Source: Streptomyces sp. TN58 (GTDB lineage Bacteria; Actinomycetota; Actinomycetes; Streptomycetales; Streptomycetaceae). Taken from it: 64,000 nucleotides of DNA. The stretch spans positions 2,015,001 to 2,079,000 of the forward strand of contig NZ_CP018870.1 of the NCBI RefSeq assembly GCF_001941845.1, given 5' to 3'. Under the pieces are notes generated by a model. The model saw only the letters and a list, made by a program, of their open reading frames with translations, made no database searches and was not told the DNA's origin. This document shows, piece by piece, positions 53,471-62,988 of the stretch (the first letter of the stretch is position 1; the number at the start of each line of letters is the position of its first letter). The position numbers were made by a program, and so were the translations under genes.

Positions 53471-54832
53471 TTAGGAAACGCGCGAAAGCCGCTTCAGCAA
53501 CAAAGCGGACGTTACGGGCCGCGCTCCGGCCTTGGCCACGCCGTCGGCGACCTCACGGTCCGTGGAGACCACCACGACCGGCCGGCCGGGCGGCTCCGCC
53601 CGCACCAGCTGGCGGATCAGCTCGTCGGCCGTCACCCCGGCCTTGGAGAACAGCACCCGCACACCCCGCGGCGGCGCGAGCAGCACGGGGGCCGCCAGCT
53701 CCGCACCGTCGAACACGCAGGTCATCTCCGCACCCGTCTGCGCGGCCAGCATCGACAGCCCGCCCAGCAGGCGCAGCCGCTGCTTCTCCAGCGGCATCGT
53801 CGGATACCCGGTCTTGGTCACGTTGTAGCCGTCGACCACGAGATGGGCCTGGGGCAGCGCCAACAACTGGTCCAGCAGAGCCGGATCCGTCTCCGACAGG
53901 GCCCGCGCCGCGATGTCCTTCGGCGTCATCCGGCCCGGCTCCACCGCGTCCACCGTGTCGGCCGGGCGGGTGTTCACCGGCGGCAGCGCCAGCTCCCGGC
54001 GCAGTCCCTGCGCCGCGTCCAGCACCGTGTCCAGCAGCAGCCGCAGCCGCATGTCCTCGATACTGCGCCCCTCACGGGTGGCCCGGCGGGACGTCTCCAG
54101 CGCCGTCTCCACCTCAGCGAGCCGGGACTTGAGCCGCCGCGTCTCGCTCTCGGCGGCCGCCACACGGGCCGCGGCCTCGCCGCGGATCCCGTCGATCTCG
54201 GCGGTCACCTTGCGCAGCGCCGCCTCACCGCGCTTGACGTCGCTCAGGGCGCTGCGCAGCCGGCGCTGAAGCGATTCCGCTTCCTTCCGCGCCGCCTCCA
54301 GCTCAGCCCGTACCTGCTCGCCGCCCGTGCGCTGCAGCTCCCGTACGTGCTCCAGCTCCTCGCGCAGCCGGTCCAGCTCGCGCCGGGTCTCCTCGCCCAC
54401 CCGCTCGGCGTCGGCGCGCTGCGCCTCCTCGCCCGCCGCGGCCACGAGCTTGACCCATCCGGCGGGCCGCAGGACGAAGGCCGCGGCCGCCACGTCCAGC
54501 GGATCCGCCGCCGCCGGCGGCGCACCGGACTCCAGCGCGGCGGCCAGGTCGCTCTGCGCCTCGCGCAGCTTCTCCGCGACCCGGCTGCGGAACACCGGGT
54601 CCGTCTCGACCGCCGCGGCCATGGCGTTGCCGGCGAACTTGGCGCGCCGGGTCGGGGTGAAGCGCGCGTACTGGCGCAGCTGCGCCGGCAGGTCCGCGAC
54701 CGTCAGCGCGCCGAAGGCGTCCGAGACGAGCGCGACGACCCGGCGCCGCACGCCTTCCGGCAGCGGGCGGTCGAGCGCCTCCGCGGCGTCGCCGGCCGCG
54801 TCGGCCGGCCCAGCGCCGCTTGCTGGCTCCAC
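53471..54832 (-). CDS. NYN-domain (PIN-like ribonuclease) protein
   Basis: The 453 residues: N-terminal helical domain with QYARFTPTRRAKFAG, a long coiled coil (about 140-270), then a C-terminal NYN/PIN fold (about 325-453): LVVDGYNVTKTGYP with the first Asp, CVFDGAE, and VVVVSTDREVADGV. Similar proteins are RNases of YacP/NYN type. GTG 54832 is the start; the ribosome site is modest. Adjacent to a zinc-ribbon gene (47-base gap). Confidence 0.88.
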   Translation of the reverse strand: MEPASGAGPADAAGDAAEALDRPLPEGVRRRVVALVSDAFGALTVADLPAQLRQYARFTPTRRAKFAGNAMAAAVETDPVFRSRVAEKLREAQSDLAAALESGAPPAAADPLDVAAAAFVLRPAGWVKLVAAAGEEAQRADAERVGEETRRELDRLREELEHVRELQRTGGEQVRAELEAARKEAESLQRRLRSALSDVKRGEAALRKVTAEIDGIRGEAAARVAAAESETRRLKSRLAEVETALETSRRATREGRSIEDMRLRLLLDTVLDAAQGLRRELALPPVNTRPADTVDAVEPGRMTPKDIAARALSETDPALLDQLLALPQAHLVVDGYNVTKTGYPTMPLEKQRLRLLGGLSMLAAQTGAEMTCVFDGAELAAPVLLAPPRGVRVLFSKAGVTADELIRQLVRAEPPGRPVVVVSTDREVADGVAKAGARPVTSALLLKRLSRVS

Positions 54833-54878
54833 AATCCGTCACCCCTACCGTGATGGTCTACCTGCGTGCGGGGCTCCG

Positions 54879-55118
54879 TCAGGAGTCCGCGCCCGGCCTG
54901 TCCACGAGCTCGATCTGGTCCACCGCGTTGCACCAGCGGCAGCGGACCGACTCGATGGTCTCATTGACCACCTCCCGCTCCTCGACCTTGGGCTCCCCGG
55001 CGAGGTCCAGGTGGATGTACTCGACGACCTTCGACGACCGGGTGACGTCGAAGCGCGTGAGGTTGCCGCACAGGGTGCAGCGCCACCGGGTGGTGTCGGT
55101 CGGCAGGGGAACCGTCAT
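54879..55118 (-). CDS. Small zinc-ribbon protein
   Basis: The 79-residue protein with two CxxC knuckles (RCTLCGN near residue 11 and RCRWCNA near 62) flanking a beta-rich centre. Probable Zn binding; no catalytic motif. ATG 55118 is preferred because AAGGAGTG lies upstream, but ATG 55145 would add nine residues. Transcribed with the NYN gene. Confidence 0.75.
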   Translation of the reverse strand: MTVPLPTDTTRWRCTLCGNLTRFDVTRSSKVVEYIHLDLAGEPKVEEREVVNETIESVRCRWCNAVDQIELVDRPGADS

Positions 55119-55254
55119 CGGCCTGCTCACTCCTTCGTAGCTCATTCAATTAAAGCGGTCGTTCGGCTGTCCGCGTCGGCCCTCCGGACCGCAGCTCGTA
55201 ACCCTACGGCCTGCCACCGCTTCAGGTGGGGCACGTTGCGTCATGCTCTGTCAC

Positions 55255-55977
55255 ATGATCGTAAGGTGGCAGGCTGTGCGCGAGGCCGCCCGGGGACCGG
55301 TGGTCACCCACGCGCTGATCGCGGGCTGCGCGGTGGTGTTCGTCCTGAGCCCCGCCTCCGGGCTCCATCCCGGATACGGGACCGGCGAGGAACTGCTGAG
55401 CGCGGGCACCGCGTACTTCCGGCGCTGGGGCGTGGTCCCCGACGAACTCCTCAGCGGCACCCCGCGCGCCTGGCTGACGCCGCTCACCGCGCTGTTCGTC
55501 CACGGCAGCTGGCTGCACCTGCTGGGGAACATGCTCTTCCTCTTCGTCTTCGGCGCGATGGCCGAGGAGCGGATGGGCCGTCCGGCGTTCCTCGTCTTCT
55601 ACCTCTGTACGGGGTACCTGGCGCTGGCGGCGTACGCGGCGGCCAACGCGGAGTCCGCGCAGACGCTGGTGGGAGCGTCCGGGGCGATCTCTGCCGTCCT
55701 GGGGGCGTTCCTCTACCTGTTGCCGCGGGCGAGGGTGACGAGCCTGTTCCCGTTCCTCTTCTTCCTGCCGCTGCGGTTTCCGGCGTGGATGGTGCTGCTG
55801 TTCTGGTTCGCCCTCCAATGGGTGGCGGCACACCGCGCCGACAGCGGGCCCGGGGTCGCCTATCTGGCCCATCTGGTGGGGTTCTCGCTCGGCTTCCTCT
55901 ACGCGTGGGCCCGCTATCGGGGTACGACTAGAGTGAGTCGACCAGCGACGGCCACCGAGGGAGACAGCCAGCCGTGA
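55255..55977 (+). CDS. Rhomboid-family intramembrane serine protease
   Basis: The 240-residue membrane protein with six or seven helices and the rhomboid active site: NMLFLFVFG (helix 2), catalytic Ser in LVGASGAISAVLG (about 140), and His in VAYLAHLVGFSLGFLY (about 200). Cuts transmembrane substrates. ATG 55255 starts at the conserved MIVRWQ; ATG 55243 is the alternative. Overlaps the next gene by GTGA. Confidence 0.92.
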   Translation: MIVRWQAVREAARGPVVTHALIAGCAVVFVLSPASGLHPGYGTGEELLSAGTAYFRRWGVVPDELLSGTPRAWLTPLTALFVHGSWLHLLGNMLFLFVFGAMAEERMGRPAFLVFYLCTGYLALAAYAAANAESAQTLVGASGAISAVLGAFLYLLPRARVTSLFPFLFFLPLRFPAWMVLLFWFALQWVAAHRADSGPGVAYLAHLVGFSLGFLYAWARYRGTTRVSRPATATEGDSQP

Positions 55978-56255
55978 TCACCGCGATCGTGCTCATCAAG
56001 ACCAGCGTGGACCGCATCCCCGAGATCGCCGAGTCCATCGCCGCGCTGGACAGCGTCAGCGAGGTCTACTCCGTGACGGGGACCTACGACCTGATCGCGC
56101 TGGTCCGCGTGAACCGCCACGAGAACCTGGCCGACATCATCCCCGGCCGCATCAGCAAGATCCCGGGCGTCGAGGCGACGGACACGCACGTGGCGTTCCG
56201 CACGTACTCGCAGCACGACCTGGAGGCGGCGTTCGCGATCGGCCTGGACGCCTAG
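55974..56255 (+). CDS. Lrp/AsnC ligand-binding (RAM) domain protein
   Basis: The 93 residues are a stand-alone RAM domain (MITAIVLIKTSVDRI, VTGTYDLIALVRV, THVAFRTYSQHDL), without a DNA-binding domain. Such proteins bind amino acids and oligomerise. GTG 55974 overlaps the rhomboid stop. Confidence 0.93.
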   Translation: MITAIVLIKTSVDRIPEIAESIAALDSVSEVYSVTGTYDLIALVRVNRHENLADIIPGRISKIPGVEATDTHVAFRTYSQHDLEAAFAIGLDA

Positions 56256-56280
56256 CGCTGGCTTCGGCGGGCCCCCGGTG

Positions 56281-56305
56281 CGTTGCCGGGCTCTGCCCGG
56301 CAACG
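56281..56305. terminator. Intrinsic terminator between convergent genes
   Basis: CGTTGCCGGGC-tct-GCCCGGCAACG, perfect 11-bp stem, 26 bases after the RAM gene. It has no T-run. Confidence 0.6.
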
Positions 56306-56374
56306 GCGGCGAGCCAGCCGCCCGCAGGGCAACCCCGCGCGGGTCCGGGCGGAGCCCGGCAGCGGCGGCGAGAC

Positions 56375-57769
56375 CTAGCCCTGCGGGACGCAGCGGCCTT
56401 GCTCCGTGCGGTACTGCCACTTCGCACCGTTCGCGACCAGTTCGCGCACCGCGCCCACGAAGCGGTCCACGTGCTCGTCCGGGGTGCCCGCGCCGAAGCT
56501 GACGCGGATCGCGTTCAGGGAGCGCTCGCCCGGGGCGGCCTCGGGGGCCCCGCACTCGCCCTGGGCCTGCGGCTCGCCGCCCAGCAGGGTCCGCACCAGC
56601 GGGTGGGCGCAGAACAGCCCGTCCCGTACGCCGATCCCGTACTCGGCGGAGAGCGCGGCGGCGAAGTGGGAGCTGTTCCAGCCGTCCACGACGAAGGAGA
56701 TGACGCCGACCCGCGGGGCGTCGTCCCCGAAGAGGGACAGGACCCGGACGGCCGGGACCTCGGCCAGGCCTTCCCGCACCTTCGCGACGAGGCGCTGCTC
56801 GCGGGCGACGAGCGTCTCGAAGCCCGCTTCGGTCAGGGCCCGGCAGGCCGAGGCGATGGAGTAGACGCCGATGACGTTCGGGGAGCCGGCCTCGTGGCGG
56901 GCGGCCGTGGTGTGCCACTCGACGTCGACGCCGCCGTCCTCGCGCCGGGAGACCTTGCGGGAGGCGCCGCCGCCGGCCAGGTACGGGTCGGCCTGCCGGA
57001 GCCAGTCGGCGCGGCCGGCGAGGACTCCCGAGCCGAAGGGGGCGTACAGCTTGTGGCCGGAGAAGGCGACCCAGTCGACGTCGAGGTCCCGCACGGAGAC
57101 GGGGTGGTGCGGGGCCAGTTGGGCGGCGTCCAGGACGATCCGCGCGCCGTGGGCGTGTGCGGCGGCGGCGAGTTCCTTCACCGGCCACAGCTCGCCGGTG
57201 ACGTTGGACGCGCCGGTGACGCACACGAGCGCCGGGCCGTGGCCCTCTTCGATTGACGCAGTGCGGTCGGCGAGGGCCCGCTCCAGGACGGCGACGGCCT
57301 CGTCCGGGGTGCGCGGCGCGTCGAGGTAGGTGACGTGCGCGTTCGTCCACGGCAGGAGCGAGGCGTGGTGCTCGGTCTCGAAGACGAAGACCTGGCAGCC
57401 GGCCGGGAGCGCCGCGGCGAGCAGGTTCAGGGAGTCGGTGGTGGAGCGGGTGAAGACGACCTGGTCGTGGGGGCGGCAGTCGAGGAACTCGGCGACGGTG
57501 GCCCGGCTCTGCTCGAAGAGGTCGGTGGACAGCTGGGAGAGGTAGCCGGCGCCGCGGTGGACGCTGCCGTAGTACGGGGCGTAGGCGGCGACGTCGTCCC
57601 AGACCCGCTGGAGGGCGGGGGCGCTGGCCGCGTAGTCGAGGGCCGCGTAGCTGACCTCGCCTCCGGTGACCAGCGGGACGGTGACGTCGCGGCCGAGGAC
57701 GGCGAGCGGTTCGGTGCGGGCGGGGTCCTGGGCGGTGGCGGTGGCGACGGCGTTCAGGGATGCGGACAT
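56375..57769 (-). CDS. Class V aminotransferase (cysteine desulfurase-like)
   Basis: PLP enzyme of 464 residues with LDYAASAPA, STTDSLNLLA, TEHHASLLPW, DAAQLAPHHPV, and the PLP Lys in FSGHKLYAPFGSG (about 237). No clear cysteine-loop of NifS/SufS is evident, so it may act on other substrates. A SAM-IV riboswitch upstream links it to sulfur/methionine metabolism. ATG 57769; 220 bases of leader follow the aptamer. Confidence 0.88.
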   Translation of the reverse strand: MSASLNAVATATAQDPARTEPLAVLGRDVTVPLVTGGEVSYAALDYAASAPALQRVWDDVAAYAPYYGSVHRGAGYLSQLSTDLFEQSRATVAEFLDCRPHDQVVFTRSTTDSLNLLAAALPAGCQVFVFETEHHASLLPWTNAHVTYLDAPRTPDEAVAVLERALADRTASIEEGHGPALVCVTGASNVTGELWPVKELAAAAHAHGARIVLDAAQLAPHHPVSVRDLDVDWVAFSGHKLYAPFGSGVLAGRADWLRQADPYLAGGGASRKVSRREDGGVDVEWHTTAARHEAGSPNVIGVYSIASACRALTEAGFETLVAREQRLVAKVREGLAEVPAVRVLSLFGDDAPRVGVISFVVDGWNSSHFAAALSAEYGIGVRDGLFCAHPLVRTLLGGEPQAQGECGAPEAAPGERSLNAIRVSFGAGTPDEHVDRFVGAVRELVANGAKWQYRTEQGRCVPQG

Positions 57770-57950
57770 GGCGGTATCTCCCGGCAGGCAGGGCTGAATG
57801 GCTTCGGTGTGCCCGTACGCGGGTACGGCGGTGCGGCCGTCCGGGGTACGGGAGGGGCCTCGGACGGGGTGCCGCGGTACGCGGAGGTGACCCTGGTCCG
57901 AGGGGGTGAAGTCGGGGCGTCGGTCGCCCTATCGCATTCGCTTGCTCACG

Positions 57951-57990
57951 GAAAACGCTCCTCGAAAGACCAGGACCCCTGGTGTCGAGG
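57951..57990 (-). terminator. Expression-platform terminator of the SAM-IV riboswitch
   Basis: On the minus strand an outer CCTCGA / TCGAGG stem with an inner ACCAGG / CCTGGT (57960-57990), followed by AGCGTTTTCC. Probably formed when SAM is bound. Confidence 0.6.
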
Positions 57991-57994
57991 GATC

Positions 57995-58113
57995 CGCGCT
58001 TGCCGTAGGCCTTGCCGCCTACGACCTGGTCATCACCCGGGGCACCCCGCCACGGAAGGAGGGTTGCCGGACAGCAAGCCGGGGCCTGAACGCTGTCACT
58101 CGTGACCTTGCGA
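57995..58113 (-). ncRNA. SAM-IV riboswitch
   Basis: On the minus strand GGTCACGAGTGACAGCG at the 5' end, GCTTGCTGTCCGGCAACC, GTGCCCCGGGTGATGACC and a downstream GTAGGC..GCCTAC hairpin (58005-58022) match the actinobacterial SAM-IV pattern. Controls the class-V aminotransferase gene. Confidence 0.88.
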
Positions 58114-58142
58114 GCATCCTGCCACACGATGCGCCGCGCACA

Positions 58143-58173
58143 AGACCCCGGTCCGCCATGCGGACCGGGGTCT
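58143..58173. terminator. Terminator of trpD
   Basis: AGACCCCGGTCCGC-cat-GCGGACCGGGGTCT, a perfect 14-bp stem 21 bases after the trpD stop; no T-run. Confidence 0.75.
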
Positions 58174-58193
58174 GGCGTGAACCGTGTGCCGGG

Positions 58194-59258
58194 TCAGGCG
58201 TTGCTGGCGCTCACCCAGCGCTCCAGGGCGGCCCGGGCGGCGCCCGAGTCGATGGACTCGGCCGCGCGGGTGATGCCGGCCGTGATCTGCTCCTCCAGGC
58301 TGCCCGTGCCCGGGTCGAGGGCGACGAGGGCGGCCGCGGAGTTCAGCAGTACGGCGTCGCGTACGGGTCCGGTCTCGCCGGCCAGCAGGCGGCGTGCCAC
58401 GTCCGCGTTGAAGGAGGGGTCCCCGCCGGCCAGGGCGGAGACGTCGACCAGGGGGATGCCGACGTCGCGCGGGTCGAAGGACTGCTCGGTGACCTTCCCG
58501 TCGCGGACCCACCAGACGCGGGAGGTCGCCGTGGTGGTCAGTTCGTCGAGGCCGTCGTCCCCGCGGAAGACCAGCGCGGAGGAACCGCGCTCGGCGAGCA
58601 CGCCGGCCACGATGGGCGCCATCCGGGGATCGGCCACGCCGGTGGCCTGGGCGCGTACGCGGGCCGGGTTGGTGAGCGGGCCGAGGATGTTGAAGGTGGT
58701 CCGGATGCCCAGCTCGCGGCGGGCTCCCGCGACGTGCCGCAGGGCGGGGTGGAACTTCACCGCGAAGCAGAAGGTGATGCCGGCCTCCTCGGCGACCTCG
58801 ACGACGCGCGCGGTGCTCAGGTCGAGGTTGACGCCGAGCTTCTCCAGGACGTCGGAGGATCCGCTCGCGGAGGACGCGGCCCGGTTGCCGTGCTTGACGA
58901 CCTTGGCGCCGGTCCCGGCGACCACGACCGCGGACATCGTGGAGATGTTGACCGTCTTGGCGCCGTCACCGCCGGTGCCGACGATGTCGACGGTGCGGCC
59001 GGGGACCTCGATGAGGTTGGCGTGCCCGTACATGGCCCGTACGAGGCCGTTGATCTCGGCGACCGTCTCCCCCTTGGCGCGCAGCGCGACCACGAAGCCG
59101 GCGATCTGGGCGTCGGTGGCCTCCCCTCGCATGATCCGGTCCATGGCCCAGGCGGTGTCGTCGGCGCTGAGGTCCTGGCCGGTGAGCAGGGCGTCGAGGA
59201 CGCCCGGCCAACCGCGGGCCGCCACGCTGTCGCCGCCTGCCGGGGTCGCAACGTTCAT
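58194..59258 (-). CDS. trpD: Anthranilate phosphoribosyltransferase
   Basis: Second committed step of tryptophan synthesis: transfers phosphoribosyl to anthranilate. The 354 residues: [23 protein letters not shown] (PRPP site), [33 protein letters not shown] and DELTTT. ATG 59258. A short frame [13 protein letters not shown] ends across the start (ATGA), without Trp codons. It is separate from the trpEG locus (33 kb). Confidence 0.96.
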   Translation of the reverse strand: MNVATPAGGDSVAARGWPGVLDALLTGQDLSADDTAWAMDRIMRGEATDAQIAGFVVALRAKGETVAEINGLVRAMYGHANLIEVPGRTVDIVGTGGDGAKTVNISTMSAVVVAGTGAKVVKHGNRAASSASGSSDVLEKLGVNLDLSTARVVEVAEEAGITFCFAVKFHPALRHVAGARRELGIRTTFNILGPLTNPARVRAQATGVADPRMAPIVAGVLAERGSSALVFRGDDGLDELTTTATSRVWWVRDGKVTEQSFDPRDVGIPLVDVSALAGGDPSFNADVARRLLAGETGPVRDAVLLNSAAALVALDPGTGSLEEQITAGITRAAESIDSGAARAALERWVSASNA

Positions 59259-59334
59259 GGTCCGCTCCTGCTGTTGATGGGGGTTCCACGTCTCATGGGT
59301 CGGAGATCAGCCTATCCAGCCCCGGTTACGGCAA

Positions 59335-59365
59335 AGAGCCCCGTCCGGACAGTGGACGGGGCTCT
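59335..59365. terminator. Terminator of the qcr operon
   Basis: AGAGCCCCGTCC-ggacagt-GGACGGGGCTCT: 12-bp perfect stem, 58 bases after the qcrB stop (minus strand). Confidence 0.7.
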
Positions 59366-59422
59366 CGCCGTGGCGACACCAGGACTGACCGAAATCAGTC
59401 CCTCATGCGGTGGTGCGGGGGA

Positions 59423-61051
59423 TCAGTGGTGGCCGTGGCCGGACTGGATCTCCTTGTACTCCTCCACCGTGGGCTTCGTGATCTGGTTGCCCTCGGCGTA
59501 GAAGCCCTTGCTGAGCTTCGCGCGCAGCTTCTCCATGGCCTTCACCTTGCGCTCGACGCCGTTCTCGTCGACCGTCGGGCCGATCTCGATCGGCTTGTAC
59601 TGCTCGTGCGCGGTGAGGGTGTGCAGCTTGCCCTGCGGGAGCGGCTCGTGGACCTCGACGAACTCACCGTGCGGCAGGCGCTTGATGATGCCGGTCTCGC
59701 GACCGTGCAGCACCTTGTCGTGGTCCCGGCGCTGGAGGCCGAGGCAGATCCGCTTGGTGATGATGAAGGCGAGGACCGGGACGACGAAGAAGCCGATCCG
59801 GACGAACCACGTGATCGCGTTGATCGACAGGTGGAAGTACTGGGCGAACATGTCGTTGCCGCCGCCGATGAGGAGCACGATGTACTCCGCGATCCAGGCG
59901 ACACCGAAGGCCGTACGGGTCGGGACGTTGCGCGGGCGGTCCAGGATGTGGTGCTCGCGCTTGTCGCCGGTGACCCAGGACTCGATGAACGGCCAGACGG
60001 CGATCGCGCCGAGGACCAGCGGGAAGAGGATCAGCGGGATGAACACGCCCAGGACGAGCGTGTGGCCCCACAGGTTGATCTCCCAGCCGGGCATGGCACG
60101 GATCAGGCCTTCCGGCATGCCCATGTACCAGTCGGGCTGCGCACCGGTGGACACGTGGTCCGGGCGGTACGGGCCGAGGGCCCAGATCGGGTTGATCGAG
60201 GCGACCGCGGCGACGACCGAGATGACACCGAAGACCAGGAAGAAGAAGCCTCCGGCCTTGGCCATGTAGACCGGCAGCAGCGGCATGCCGACGACGTTGT
60301 TGTTCGTCTTGCCGGGGCCCGCGTACTGGGTGTGCTTGTGGTAGAAGACCAGGATCAGGTGGGCCACGAGGAGGCCCATCATGATGCCGGGCAGCAGCAG
60401 GATGTGCACCGAGTAGAAGCGCGCGACGAAGTCGCCGCCCGGGAACTCCCCGCCGAACAGGAACATCGACAGGTACGTGCCGACGACCGGGACGGACAGG
60501 ATGGCGCCCTGCATGAAGCGGACACCGGTACCCGAGAGCAGGTCGTCCGGCAGCGAGTAACCGGTGAAGCCGGTGAACATGCCGAGGACCAGCAGCAGGA
60601 AGCCGAAGATCCAGTTGACCTCGCGCGGCTTGCGGAACGCGCCGGTGAAGAAGACGCGCATCATGTGCACGATCATCGCCGCGACGAAGATCAGCGCCGC
60701 CCAGTGGTGGATCTGGCGGATCAGCAGGCCACCGCGGACGTCGAAGCTGATGTCGAGCGTCGAGGCGAAGGCCTCGGACATCAGCACGCCCTGCATCGGC
60801 ACGTACGAGCCGTGGTACTCCACCTCGTTCATGCTCGGGTGGAAGAACAGCGTCAGGTACACACCCGTGAGGATGATGATGATGAAGCTGTAGAGGCAGA
60901 TCTCACCGAGCATGAAGGACCAGTGGTCCGGGAAGATCTTGCGCATGTTGGCCTTGGCGAGGCTGTAGATGCCCAGGCGGCCGTCCGCCCAGTCCGCTAC
61001 GCGCTCTCCGGCCGGCGCTTTGCGCGCCTTGGTGTCAGTGGCGGTGCTCAT
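59423..61051 (-). CDS. qcrB: Cytochrome bc1 complex cytochrome b subunit
   Basis: Integral cytochrome b of the menaquinol-cytochrome c reductase. The 542 residues have eight or nine membrane helices, haem-binding His pairs in HHWAALIFVAAMIVHMMRVFF and HILLLPGIMMGLLVAHLILVF, the quinol-site PDW (AQPDWYMG; actinobacterial variant of PEWY) and a C-terminal extension. Overlaps qcrA by ATGA. Forms a supercomplex with cytochrome aa3. Confidence 0.96.
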   Translation of the reverse strand: MSTATDTKARKAPAGERVADWADGRLGIYSLAKANMRKIFPDHWSFMLGEICLYSFIIIILTGVYLTLFFHPSMNEVEYHGSYVPMQGVLMSEAFASTLDISFDVRGGLLIRQIHHWAALIFVAAMIVHMMRVFFTGAFRKPREVNWIFGFLLLVLGMFTGFTGYSLPDDLLSGTGVRFMQGAILSVPVVGTYLSMFLFGGEFPGGDFVARFYSVHILLLPGIMMGLLVAHLILVFYHKHTQYAGPGKTNNNVVGMPLLPVYMAKAGGFFFLVFGVISVVAAVASINPIWALGPYRPDHVSTGAQPDWYMGMPEGLIRAMPGWEINLWGHTLVLGVFIPLILFPLVLGAIAVWPFIESWVTGDKREHHILDRPRNVPTRTAFGVAWIAEYIVLLIGGGNDMFAQYFHLSINAITWFVRIGFFVVPVLAFIITKRICLGLQRRDHDKVLHGRETGIIKRLPHGEFVEVHEPLPQGKLHTLTAHEQYKPIEIGPTVDENGVERKVKAMEKLRAKLSKGFYAEGNQITKPTVEEYKEIQSGHGHH

Positions 61052-62106
61052 CCGCGCTCCCAGAATGCAGGACCGACGGGCTCTTCGAAGTCGCCGAGCG
61101 CTTCGAGGAAGCCTTCGTCATTCACGCCGATCCGCAGCTGCGGGAGGGCGTGACCGGCCGGGCCGAAGATGACGCGGGCGCCGTCGGAGAGGTCGAAGGT
61201 GGACTGGTGGCACGGGCAGAGCACGTGGTGCGTCTGCTGCTCGTACAGGCTGATCGGGCAGCCGACGTGGGTGCAGATCTTGGAGTAGGCCACGATTCCG
61301 TCGTGGGACCACTCCAGCTCCTGCTTGTCCTTGATGTCCTCCGGCTGGATGCGGACGATCATCAGGGCGGCCTTGGCGATCTGCGTCTGGAAGTCGTGCT
61401 GGTGCTCGTCCAGGCCCTCGGGCATGGCGAACGTCAGCGAACCGACGAGCACGTCCTCGGGACGCAGCGGCTCCATCGTGTTCTGGTTGATGAGCAGCTT
61501 GCCCTTGGCCCACATGGTGTGCCGGAGCTTCTCCTCGGGCAGCGGACCCAGGTCGCGCATGATCACGACGGCGGACAGCGGCAGCATGGCCAGCGCGCCC
61601 AGCATCGTGTTGCGGATCAGCGGACGGCGGCCGATGCCGGACTCGTTCGCGCCGTCGGCGAAGTCCTGCAGGACCTTCGCCTTGACCTCCGGCGAAGCGG
61701 CGATCTCGTGGCGGTCGTCGGCGACCTCGACGTCGGACATCAGGGTGCGGGCCCAGTGGACCGCGCCCGCGCCGATGCAGAAGAGGGCCGTGCCCAGCGT
61801 CATGCCCAGGGCGAAGTTGAGCGCGCTGACCTTCCCGAGCGGGAAGATGAAGACGATCTTGTCGACCGGGAAGATCACGTACGAGGCGATGAAGCCGATC
61901 GTGGCCAGCATCGACAGCGTGAACAGCATGGCGACGGTGCGCTCGGAGCGCTTCGCCGCCCGCTCGTCGATGTCCTGGATGCGCGGCTTGTGGACCGGCA
62001 GGCCCGGGTCGGCGAACGGGTCGTCCGCCACTGCTACGCCACCGTGGTGGGCGTCGCCCTGCTCGCTCGGCAGGTGCTTCTCTTCGGGAATCTCTTGGCT
62101 ACTCAT
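61048..62106 (-). CDS. qcrA: Cytochrome bc1 complex Rieske iron-sulfur subunit
   Basis: The 352-residue actinobacterial Rieske protein with three N-terminal membrane helices (about 55-75, 90-115 and 170-190), and the [2Fe-2S] ligands in CTHVGCPISL and CPCHQSTFDL. Overlaps qcrC (ATGA) and qcrB. Confidence 0.97.
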   Translation of the reverse strand: MSSQEIPEEKHLPSEQGDAHHGGVAVADDPFADPGLPVHKPRIQDIDERAAKRSERTVAMLFTLSMLATIGFIASYVIFPVDKIVFIFPLGKVSALNFALGMTLGTALFCIGAGAVHWARTLMSDVEVADDRHEIAASPEVKAKVLQDFADGANESGIGRRPLIRNTMLGALAMLPLSAVVIMRDLGPLPEEKLRHTMWAKGKLLINQNTMEPLRPEDVLVGSLTFAMPEGLDEHQHDFQTQIAKAALMIVRIQPEDIKDKQELEWSHDGIVAYSKICTHVGCPISLYEQQTHHVLCPCHQSTFDLSDGARVIFGPAGHALPQLRIGVNDEGFLEALGDFEEPVGPAFWERG

Positions 62107-62912
62107 GACTTCTTGGCCTTAGCGGTGTGGGCCGCGACCCAGACGGCGACAGCGATCAGCGCACCCAGAGCGAAGATCCAGCCGAACAGACCCTCGGAGA
62201 CGGGGCCGAGGCCGCCGAGCTTGAGACCACCGGGGTTGGTCGACTTCTCACCGTTCACGTTCTGGAGGTACGCGATGATGTCCTTCTTCTGCTTCTCCGG
62301 CATGGTGCTGTCGGGGAAGGAGGGCATGTTCTGCGGGCCGGTCTGCATGGCCTCGTAGATGTGCTTCGGCGAGACGTCCTCAAGGTTGGGGGCGTACTTG
62401 CCGTTGGTCAGCGCGCCGCCTTCACCGGTGAAGTTGTGGCACTGCGCGCAGTTGTTGCGGAACAGCTCACCACCGTTGGCGATGTCGGCGTCGGCCGGGT
62501 CGTACTGCTTCTCGGTCGGCGTGATCGGGCCGGCGCCGAGGGAGGCGATGTACGCGGCCAGCTGGTCGATCTGCGCCTGGGTGTAGATGACCGGCTTCTT
62601 CGGCACCTGGGCGCCGGGCTGCTGGGCGGGCATGCGGCCCGTGCTCACCTGGAAGTCGACGGCCGCGGAGCCGACGCCGACCAGGCTCGGGCCGTCAGAG
62701 GAACCCTGACCGCCGGTTCCGTGGCAGCTTGCGCAACCCACGGCGTAGAGCTTCTTGCCCTCCTCGATGGCGAGGGACTGGGCGGTTTCATCGGCCTGCG
62801 CCTTGCCCGCGGGAGCAAAGGCGGCGTACAGCCCCCCAGTGGCCGCCAGCGCGAGGAGTAGAACGACGACCGCCGCCAGCGGATGGCGTCGTCGTGCGGA
62901 GAGCTTTTTCAC
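62103..62912 (-). CDS. qcrC: Cytochrome bc1 complex dihaem cytochrome c subunit
   Basis: The 269 residues: N-terminal membrane anchor (about 12-32), two c-type haem sites (CASCH near residue 59, CAQCH near 158), and a C-terminal membrane helix (about 245-262). Joins bc1 to cytochrome aa3. GTG 62912 has GGGGTAA upstream. Confidence 0.97.
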   Translation of the reverse strand: MKKLSARRRHPLAAVVVLLLALAATGGLYAAFAPAGKAQADETAQSLAIEEGKKLYAVGCASCHGTGGQGSSDGPSLVGVGSAAVDFQVSTGRMPAQQPGAQVPKKPVIYTQAQIDQLAAYIASLGAGPITPTEKQYDPADADIANGGELFRNNCAQCHNFTGEGGALTNGKYAPNLEDVSPKHIYEAMQTGPQNMPSFPDSTMPEKQKKDIIAYLQNVNGEKSTNPGGLKLGGLGPVSEGLFGWIFALGALIAVAVWVAAHTAKAKKS

Positions 62913-62988
62913 GGATTACCCCGGTGTCAGGATCTTCTGCGTCGGTGTGTCTGGATGGAGTGCCGGGTCGGACCCGGTGACGTGTTCG

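Larger units (their letters stand above)
57770..58193. other. Leader of the class-V aminotransferase gene
   Basis: Contains the SAM-IV aptamer (57995-58113) and a transcription-terminator-like expression platform (57951-57990), then about 180 bases of untranslated leader. It also carries the end of the trpD region and its terminator (58143-58173). No gene is seen. Confidence 0.6.

Noticed and set aside
59259..59300. Short [13 protein letters not shown] frame overlapping the trpD start as a Trp leader
   Set aside because: It contains no Trp codon and has no terminator/antiterminator after it.
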